Assembly: GCA_033439685.1 (NCBI GenBank)
Contig: JAUEDM010000006.1
Coordinates: 3,658,001-3,722,000 of the forward strand
Length of the DNA: 64,000 nt
From: Apodospora peruviana
Lineage: Eukaryota; Ascomycota; Sordariomycetes; Sordariales; Lasiosphaeriaceae
Direction: 5' to 3'
Below are positions 1 to 8,622 of this stretch, in pieces. Made by a program: the position numbers and the translations under genes. Positions within the stretch are counted from its first letter, which is position 1. Each line of letters begins with the position of its first letter. The notes below the pieces were generated by a model, which was given only the letters and a program-made list of their open reading frames with translations, was not told where the DNA came from and searched no databases.

Positions 1-1444
1 CATCCCTGCGCTCCTCTTGCACCTCATCATTGAACCGTGTTTTTCTCCTGAGACTATTCCATCCAGGACAGTAAAGGTAAAGATCATCTTCATTCACCGC
101 ATTGAGGCGTCGATAGTCCATCAAATGTGCCTGGTGCCACGACCCACGCTCGAATAACGTTAACAGAGTGGCAAATCTTGGTGCTAAGTTAGTGCAGTTT
201 TCAATAGTCTCGGAGTCCAGCATCTCGAAACGGATCTAGGCTTACGAATCAGCAGATAGCTAGGTATTGGATTATCCAAGGATGAATAGTGTGCAACGTC
301 CCGCTGGAAAGTTCGTTGGCGTGTGACTTCCAGTGGATGAGAATAAGGTTGAGAAAGCCAATGAACTTGTGTGAATCGAAGCCTCAAAATAGGGAAAAGT
401 CCAGCGCTACCTCGATCTCAGGATCAAAGCGGTGGAAAACGAGGGTCGCCTCTTGGACTGTGGAGTGAAGTCTCACGCTAACAAACTTTCCAGTCTTGAT
501 CTGTAGCTCGGTTCTACGTGAGGGAACGTGGTAGTTCTTAGACGTCTCGGAGTTTAGCATCCAGAAACAGAACTGGGCTGGACGCACATGCCATGCAGCG
601 CAGATAATCCTGTTCCCTGTTTTTTCTCCTCTTCTAAAAAGTCCGAGAATCATTTGCGCAGGGGCGAGGGTTGCAAATCCAATAATTTTGGTTTTTATTA
701 CTCAAAGGAAACTGTCGATGGCTAGCAAAAGAAGATATCCCAACGACGGCTCTGGGTCACGATCCATAGCCCACCTACCCTCTGATACTATATATAGTCT
801 CGATAAAGTCGTTTGTGGCCTGGCGGCAAACAAAATCAGCATTTCCTACACCCCTGATGTTGTCGTCTACAGAGTCAATCTTACAATTCGCCGGACTCAA
901 CATTGTCCAACAGTGCGCACTGGTCAACTAAATAATCTACAAAGAGAGCATCTTCTCATCCTCTCCGGGCTGCACTACCTACCTGCTTATCATTCCTCAA
1001 GCTCCGTGTTGTTTGTAATGGGTTGTTGTTTCTTTTCACTTGTTTAGGACTTACAGGTACTGAAATTGGCGCGATCCACGCCGGTTGGTTGAGCCGATAC
1101 TATCTGTAATCTGTTAGAAGGATTTCGTCAGGCTTTGTGATCGAGTGTCGCACTGGTAATTAAACATGATTCAACAGAGCGCTCATGGCAACTTCTACTC
1201 AGATAGGCAAGAATGATATGGTAATCGTTTCTTTCCGGATCTAATACGTCTTTTGGCACCGACACACCTTCTCTTCAGTCCGGCGTGTGTGTCGTATCCA
1301 CTTGTTTCTCACATCGACTACCAACCCGTATTAGACATGTATCGACAGAAACGTGAAGACAGGCTAACACAGAGACAAAGCTTTATTTATCCTACGGGTC
1401 ACTTTGCTATACAATGCTGTCACGGATCGTCATCTCAAGCCAGT
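1..1444. other. Left-edge region without a recognisable gene
   Basis: Short open frames occur on both strands but none has recognisable domains or convincing splice structure. Two stretches near 207-236 and 544-573 share a diverged roughly 30-base sequence beginning GTCTCGGAGT, 337 bp apart, which may be remnants of an old duplication. A gene beginning to the left of the window could extend into this region unseen. Confidence 0.4.
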
Positions 1445-2506
1445 TCACTCATCAATATCATCATCAACGTGACCAACACCCAAACCTCCAACATACTTCC
1501 CCACTGCCCCAGCCGCAACGCCGTTACCACACCCCTTCAAGTTCATCCTCCCCCCTGCATTTAATCTTGCACCTCTCATCTCCTCCACAAACTTGGCATG
1601 CACAACCGCCAGAACCCGATAGATATTCGCCAGCTCCGCCTCGCCGGTGGTCTCAAACCCCTCCGCCGACCGCCTCGCAACATCCGCCAACCTGCCATGC
1701 GACGACTCGGTCAAATCACAATCGATAACCCAGTGGTCTTTACCTCTGAGCGTCTCCTTATACTGCCGAGCCTTCCACCCAGAGCGGTGGACCTCCATTT
1801 CTCTTGCTCGGTCGTATGCCGAATCAGCCGTGGCGCGGATCTGGGAGAGCCTCTCGAAAGGTGAATCTGGAACTTTCCATGCTGATTTCGGAGATTTTAG
1901 GACCTGGCCAGGTTCATTGGTTGTGGGAGATGGGGCATAGTAGAGAGGGTCTAATAATGGGTGGAGGTGCATTGACTGGTGATGTATTGTTGGTGCTGGC
2001 ACTGCTTTCAGGGTCGGTACGGTGTCTGGCTGCCATTTCGGGGCTGGCCGGTTGACTTGTAGAGGAAGACGGGGTGGTTTCTTGTTGATAACCGCTCGCG
2101 TTTTGGCCTTATTCATTTTGATTCGCTGGGCTTCAAGTTGGAGGCCAGTCTGCAATACCTTGTCGTCGGGCTGCGATGTCGGAGGAGTTGAGTAGACTGA
2201 TGAAGGGGGAGAAGATGACGGGTCTCGCGCGCCATGGCTATCAGTTCGGGATGACCGTTGTCTTGTTGAGAAGGTTTCTTCTGATATACGAGGAGATTTC
2301 CTCAGGGCATATCGGTAGGCAGCGTTTCCGCTGCGATCTGATGGTATTGAGAAAGGTGATGAACTTCGTTTCAGTGGAACCTGGAATAAGTCGAGATCGC
2401 TCGCGCAGTCGATGGCCTCGATCAGCGGGGCGGATTCGCTGGTGATGGACGGGTCTTTGTCTTCTAATGTGAACGCCATGTTTCCTCCTCCTAGATAGGA
2501 TGTCAA
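1445..2506 (-). CDS. Hypothetical proline/serine-rich protein
   Basis: A single uninterrupted frame of 353 codons on the minus strand. The N-terminal two thirds are rich in Ser, Pro and Arg and look disordered, with several SPR/SP-type sites. The last third (about residues 215-300) is more ordered and helix-like, with segments such as SPFERLSQIRATADSAYDRA and ELANIYRVLAVVHAKFVEEM. The tail is Gly-rich and acidic. No signal peptide or membrane segment is visible. The start could be the Met at 2506 or the one ten codons downstream at 2479 (MAFTLEDK), which follows a purine-rich leader. I do not recognise the family, and a function cannot be given. Length and codon pattern make it likely to be a real gene. 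Confidence 0.65.
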   Translation of the reverse strand: MTSYLGGGNMAFTLEDKDPSITSESAPLIEAIDCASDLDLFQVPLKRSSSPFSIPSDRSGNAAYRYALRKSPRISEETFSTRQRSSRTDSHGARDPSSSPPSSVYSTPPTSQPDDKVLQTGLQLEAQRIKMNKAKTRAVINKKPPRLPLQVNRPAPKWQPDTVPTLKAVPAPTIHHQSMHLHPLLDPLYYAPSPTTNEPGQVLKSPKSAWKVPDSPFERLSQIRATADSAYDRAREMEVHRSGWKARQYKETLRGKDHWVIDCDLTESSHGRLADVARRSAEGFETTGEAELANIYRVLAVVHAKFVEEMRGARLNAGGRMNLKGCGNGVAAGAVGKYVGGLGVGHVDDDIDE

Positions 2507-3484
2507 TGACTATTGTTGATTGACGGGCTCAAATGATTGTGTAAAACAAGAACCAAAACATTCATAAACAAACGTGGGTTGACGGCAATGCAGCTCAAAA
2601 TAAACAACTTGTTTCTGGAGATCATGGCTACCAGCAGGGGAATCCTGATGTTTATAATTATCCACGTTTGCCCATAACACATCTCCTTACGCATGCTAAA
2701 TGGCGGCCTCAAAGTGTCCAAAATGCCGACCATGTTACGAGTTGCAAACTTGATGACGACAAGTGGCAGTAGTGTTTCTAAGTGTCGGAAACCAATTGAC
2801 CTATGGGTGGCGGAGTACTACTGTCTGTTTGGACACCTCCGCAACGACCGCCGAAAGACGGTCATGGGCGGTCGCTCGTAATGTAAACACCGACTGGCTA
2901 CTGACAGATATAGCTGCACTGAAACAGCCATGTTTTGCGCCATGCAATCTGAGATTGGAAATAGTATGAGACCCGATCAGTGGACCGTTCGTTTCTTCCT
3001 TTTTGTGTGGCTGTGACTGGCTCATATGGGGTCGGGGTACCAGGTTTCGTTCCAGATCGGAAAAGGGGTCGCTGACGAGGCGGCCACGAGGCTGCCAAGA
3101 TGACCCACAAAAGGGGCCGCCAACAACCAAAACATGTCTCTGTTCCTGCATCAAGGGATCGATTGACTTGCAGAAACAAATTTCCGCTCACTCCAATAAA
3201 GCGCATTTGTTACATCAACAGCGAAGTTGAGAGACTGACCGCTTGTTAAAGATATCTTGCAACAAAATACATACAGTAAGAAGAGTAAGAAGCAGTCGTG
3301 CTGAAGCTATCTGACATGAAAGAACGTCTTGGTATGGACATCTCTCTCTCAAGCATTGGAAAAGACTGAATCAATCTGTGCGCCGTAAAACAACATTTAT
3401 ACATAACTTTAACCGTAGCTACCAGAATGTCTGACCGTGATGGCAGCGACCGGACAACCCTTCATTGGCCGCAACCTTGTCCTC
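2507..3484. other. Intergenic, no gene seen
   Basis: Holds the promoter of the leftward orphan gene and the 3' side of the leftward DUF1996 gene. Overlapping frames of 60-117 codons on both strands lack consistent coding features. Confidence 0.5.
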
Positions 3485-4605
3485 TTACATGGGCATCTCA
3501 TGTCCAGGAAGCGCGGGCAGCCCTGTGCAAAAATAAAACACATTAGCTTTGTCCACATCTTGTTCGCATCGCAATCAATAAACTCACATCCGTCAATATT
3601 CTCATTAACACTAGGCTTAACGCTGCACTTATTAGCCTGCGCAACACTCTGCGTCTTGAGCCCATTGCTGAGCAGCGGCGTCGAGTCCATGGTGCGCTGC
3701 AGCGCGTCGCCCTTCCAGCCAAAGACGTAGTCGGCGTGCGTGCCATAGCCCTTGTTGTCGCCGTAGCTCCAGACAAAAGGCTGGCTGCCGTCGGCCGGCC
3801 ACATGCTCTTGTCGTTGAACTGCGTAGTATTCCACATGGTCTCGAGCGCGAGCTGCGGCATGCGGACGGGGTGCGACGACGGGCAGGCACCTGCGGCGAT
3901 GAAACCGCCCTTCACTGTGCTGTACATGTGGTCCTGGTGGTTGGGGCTGTCGAGGTTCTTGCCGTCCCAGCATGAGGGAAAGTGGTGGATCGCCATAATG
4001 CCCGCCGGGCAGGGTTTGGTCGGGAAGTCGTAGGTCTCGGAGCCGCGGGTCATGATGTCTTGCAGACAGGTGTAGCGCAGGCCGGGGTTTGCGTTTGAGG
4101 TTTTTGTGGTTGTGGATGGTGAGCCGACCGTCATGCGGAAGCCCTTTGCACAGTTAGGGTCGGGTTATATGGTTATGATCAAAGAGGGAGAGAAACGTAC
4201 GGGCTTAAAGGAGGTGATCTTGGCCTTGCCGTTGGAGTTGAAGTCCTGCTGCAGGTAGTAGACGGTCATGCCGCCCTGCAGGTCACCCAGGAGAGCGTTG
4301 GGGTACTGCGGTACGCGCTTGTAGGAGCCGTTGCGGGCCTTGAAGTACATGACGGCGGTCCAGTAGTTGGACAGATCCTCGGAGAAGCTGCAGGTGGTGC
4401 AGGTAGCCCTCTCCGAAGGGTCAGAGCTGGGGTCCATGGTCGCGTTGAAGGCATTTCCACCGACGATCTGGTGGACATGGGCCGACGGAATCCTGCCTGG
4501 CTCGACGACGGGGTCGAGGCGCTGGACGCTGAGAGTTCCGCATCCGAAGCGCAGATAGGCGTCGGAGGGCGCGACGAGCGCGAGAGCGATGGAAAGCCAC
4601 TTCAT
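3485..4605 (-). CDS. Secreted DUF1996 family protein
   Basis: Three exons on the minus strand: 4201-4605, 3588-4143 and 3485-3522, with introns of 57 and 65 bp (donors GTACGT and GTGAGT, acceptors AAG and CAG). The spliced product is 332 residues. Residues 1-17 form a signal peptide (MKWLSIALALVAPSDA). The mature protein begins with the features typical of DUF1996: a conserved RxDP, then PGxxPSAHVHQIVGG, a CTTCSFSED cysteine patch, and a C-terminus ending VNENIDGWLPALPGHE. The family is secreted and widespread in ascomycetes; its biochemical role is not established. The second intron is needed to recover the conserved WLPALPG ending, and reading through it gives an unrelated basic tail. The start was chosen at 4605, directly before the hydrophobic signal; an upstream in-frame extension lacks family features. 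Confidence 0.9.
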
Positions 4606-6459
4606 GGTTCCGGCTGAAGCAAGTACTGGTTGGACTTTGAAGGCTGAGTGTAAGAGACGACTCACGACAACTGGGATGACGCCAAGTAAAGACGATGTCG
4701 TGGACTTGATGAGCACTGCATGGTATTAAATATCCTGCCAGACAGCTAACTCTATTATGACTACGTCGATTTGGTTATGCCGTGGCTCTGTCCGTATAAG
4801 TCGGACACCATGTTTGTGGTGGTTTGAATTATCCAGCCATTCATCCACCCGACCCATAACGTCCCCAAAGTGGATTGTAATTAAATCGAGGAAGGATTCC
4901 CCCGCATTAGTCGGCACTTGCCGAGGGTACCCGGGTCGCTTCCAGAGTTTCTTGGTAACATATCCCTTTGAGGAGTTTGGGTTCTGACGGATACAAGCCA
5001 AGGAGGCGAGCCGATTTGCCACAGGAAGCGCGATTGGGTACCCAATATATTAACGGAGAATATTGGATGGGCACGGCAGTGGGATGATTGGGTCCTCTTG
5101 TAATATACTCACTGCCAGCTTTAAGTTTCCAGGAATAGGTTGAGTTGCTCTGCCACAGGTATGCTGTTGCTTGACAATGAACTCGTAGACGTCAAAAGCT
5201 GGGGAACGGCTTATCAGCAGAAGAGCCTGGACCGAACACTCTCGGCATGACCGTACCATGGAGGATGACATATTGCCACTATGCATGGAGACCGGCATGG
5301 GGACACCTAAGTTCGGATCCGACTTACCGAATGTAAATTGAACGCCATAACCGGGACTGGCTGACGTGCAGGCCCCATGTCTTCCAGAACAAAGGAATGA
5401 CCTCAGTATCCACACACAATGGAATTCGACGTAAAAACCAAACCGTCGATCTGACGTATCTTAGCCTGGACTAAGATGTCTCCCTAGAATCATCCCGCTT
5501 AGACGTACGACCTCGTTCGAGGAGCTTTGAGATATGAAAACAAGAGAGCGTCTTGATACATTGCCTTGTACTCTCGCAAGACTTGCAGGCCGCTTCGTCG
5601 TCACCGACTCATTGTTTCCATTGTCCTACGCCCGTCAGTCATTCTCCATTACCAGCTCCAAGGTAGAAAAAGAGAACCCAATCCAAGGCCTTCAGCGCGG
5701 CTGTCGGACTAGGTGGTTCATAGTGTTCTGTCGTGGAAAGTATTTGTGAGATTAATGTTCAAGCGTACAATCGGGTCTAGCCGTGGCGTGGCAGGGACTG
5801 GAACAACAGCCTTGATTTGAAGTTTTCTAGGCATAACCTGTGATGTTACAGGGGTACTTTAGTGATTACCCCACCTACCTACATTGCTCACTGACTTCCC
5901 AGCAGTAAGGGGTGCAAGTCAAGTTTCGATGAGTGGTCCATTAGAATAGTGTGGTAGGGATGCACCTAATTAGTACTAATTTCTATTCGCAAGATCTCAG
6001 CTCTGTAAGCTCTAGCGTTCGGAGGTAAGTGAGTATATGGGTAAGTATGTGAGTGATTGAGCGTGTCAGTGAGTGTGAGAGTGAGTGAGTCCGCTTTTAT
6101 AAGACCTAGAAATCCCGGTATTGAGCCTGAGAATCCGGTTCATATAGACAGACACCTCCGGCCCAGTACATGTAAATATGTCAACCTAAGGTTTCGAATC
6201 TCTAATCCCAAAGCTATCCGAGGAACTAAATCTCTTCATCCATATCACACGGAATTTCCGCACCATGGAGTTGGTAATTGTGTAAAGTGTAAATGGCTTA
6301 AGGTCCAAGCAATGAGGTGGTTACCAAACACGCCAGGATGTATAGAAGGAAAAAAGAGAGTTGCAAGTGACAAGTAGAAATCTATAGTATCCCCGTCTAG
6401 CTTTTAAGACCCCCACATGATACCTGATCTGACAAGATCCCGCACGAGCCTCGCTGGCG
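4606..6459. other. Intergenic with GTGA-rich tract; no confident gene
   Basis: A minus-strand frame at 5050-5415 (121 codons, several Cys) is the only sizeable candidate, and it has no recognisable domain. Around 6023-6090 there is a degenerate GTGA/GAGT tandem tract. The rest looks non-coding. Confidence 0.45.
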
Positions 6460-7672
6460 TCACTTCCGCTTAGCACCCGGCAGCTTAGACAGTTCGGTCT
6501 TAACCGAGTCAACGTCTAGTCGGTCTTTCGGCTTTGGGGTCAGCATCCCGTCGATGACGGCGCAGACCCTTTTGACCTTCGAATTACCGTTGGAACAGAT
6601 ACCGCCCAGGGTCTCCATAAACTGGGTGTGCTCCTTCGCGATACAGCACGAGCCGTCCTCTCGAAGGAAGCTGTCTTCCAATTTCTCGTGAGCCCGGGTG
6701 CCGCCGACTGCGACAGAGAGAATCTCGGCGAAGCAGCAGCCGAGCTGCCAGATATCCGACTCAAGAGTGCTCGCAACCATGTCATGCTGCTCAGGAGCGA
6801 GATACACGTAGGTGCTGTCTCTGGGGTTGGTACCAGCACCGGGGATGTAGACTTTGCTGATGCCGACGTCGGTAATGAGCGGGGTGATACACTGGCTGCT
6901 ATTCTCCTGGTGCAGCAGTATGTTGTCCGGCTTGGTGTCTTTGTGTTTGATCGACCGGCCATGGAGGTAGCTGACACCGTCGGCCAGCTCGAACAGAATC
7001 CGGTATATGCATCGGTCCGAGTCTGCAGAACCCTGTGCGAACCACGGGCAGCGGATCTCTCTCTGAAAATCGGGCATGCGGAGAAACAAGGACAATGTGC
7101 AGGGCGCCCAGGGGAACATGATCAAGCGCAAGTCGTTTTCCAGCGAGAAGGCTTCGCGGAGCTGGACAATGTTCTTGTGAAAGCAAACTTCCAAAACGGC
7201 AATCTCTCTCAGGATCTTGGCCCTGTCTTTGGCCGAGAAGACATTATGGAATGTCCTCATGGCGAAGGATATCCCCGTCTGTCGGTGGATGACCTTCTGC
7301 ACCGTCCCGAAACTACCCCGGAAGGTCTCGCCTTCGGGATCGACGACATACGGGGCGCTAGCCAGAGTTCGGTAACCGTCATGCACGTATCGAGGCCGAA
7401 ACTGCTTCACGGTGCGTTCCAGGAAGTCAACAATCCTGGGTCTGCAGGAGGGCTGACAATTAGTTCAGAGACCCAGACGGTACGGTACAGTACGTCACAG
7501 TACAACACTGTACAACACAGGCCGAGACTTACTGATATTCCTGGAATGTGGCAGCCGCATTTGATTGCAGTGAAGTCCCTACGAGGTCGCGAGTGATATC
7601 CACGAGCTCAAGGCCAATGCGAACCATCTTGTCCTCATTGAAATAGTTGCGGCCCTGTTGTTGATGCAGCAT
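6460..7672 (-). CDS. Divergent Ser/Thr protein kinase, ATP-binding Lys replaced by Arg
   Basis: Two exons on the minus strand, 7533-7672 and 6460-7441, with a 91-bp GTAAGT...TGCAG intron; 373 residues in this model. Residues 1-80 (for example DKMVRIGLELVDITRDL and IVDFLERTV) precede the kinase domain. The glycine loop is RGSFGTV (about 88-94). The VAIK-type position reads FAMRTF, so the invariant Lys is Arg (about 109). The catalytic loop HKDTKPDN (about 213-220) keeps Asp, Lys and Asn, the DFG position reads DVG (about 238-240), and LAPEQ stands for the APE motif. The C-lobe SDIWQLGC is intact. Lys to Arg there usually abolishes or lowers activity, so this may be a pseudokinase. The frame stays open upstream of the chosen Met to about 7746, so an additional 5' exon is likely. 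A second acceptor 6 bp downstream would remove two residues. Confidence 0.75.
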
Positions 7673-8622
7673 TACTGGGTCCCGCGGCAGCTTCTCCCTG
7701 CATTGCCAGTGGCCTGGACCAGGCTTTCCGACATTTTCAAAAGGTGGTTAAAGAGGACGATGTCCGTACAGGTAAAACTTTCCGATTTGGAGCATTCCAA
7801 TTGGTCAATTCTGCTCTTGCATCTCCCACTGCATTAAGCTAATGCATAAATGATTCCCTTTTCAGCTTAGATTACGGGATAGCTGCAACTGGTCAAGGTG
7901 ACTCGCGTTCGTAGTACGTGTGTCTAACACCCTGTCTCACGAATGGCTAACATTTGTACGGATACAGCCCGCCTAAGTATTTCTCAATCTCTCCATTGTC
8001 ACGTCACAAAAGACTATTAACAGCAACGATCTGTCGATATTGATCTACAGGTACATTTTCCTTGCTAATAACCATGATCTGCTGGACGTGTCGGCTTCGG
8101 TAAGAGATCGGTCCTGCAGCATGCGCAGCTGGTTCAAAGCACGCATTGATCTGGGCGACACCGCATTCCAAATTGCGCACAAATTATAGTTGAGGGGGGG
8201 TGTGAACTTATGCATATATGGTACTCCGTATAAGGTCTCTATGCTAATATTGAACTGTCTTATCTCCAAAGTCGCCTTGCCTCGTCTTAACTTCTGTGGA
8301 TATCTTGCGCGCCTCGCAAACCTCGTAAACTCCCGGTCCAGCGCTTTCCTTTCATGGTCAATGACCAGACCAAAACAATGTAACAATATCAATCTCAACC
8401 CCCGATTCTGGGTATCCGTCGCTCGCTTTCTTTCAAGGTCACGCGCAACTCCAAATGGTAATAACGCCGAGATGCACCCAAACCCAAGATCAGATAACCA
8501 ACGTAACTTAAAGAGACGAATGAAAGAAGTTGAATACACGAAGAAACAACACAAAAATACCGCGAAGCTTAAAATCTGCGCCAGCCGTGAGCCGTCAACC
8601 TCCGGCGTACCAGCAGTTTACC
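7673..8622. other. Kinase upstream region and coiled-coil gene downstream region
   Basis: Bases 7673-7746 (minus strand) remain open in the kinase frame and encode a plausible protein segment including GKPGPGHWQCREKLPRD, so an upstream kinase exon is likely. The remainder, 7750-8620, shows no gene; it should contain the 3' UTR of the next leftward gene. Confidence 0.45.

Noticed and set aside
5050..5415. 121-codon cysteine-containing minus-strand frame
   Set aside because: No signal peptide at its start, no family recognised and no splice support; kept only as a remark in the intergenic entry.
6628..7596. 322-codon plus-strand frame opposite the kinase
   Set aside because: Shadow of the kinase coding strand, with no recognisable domain and no splice structure of its own.
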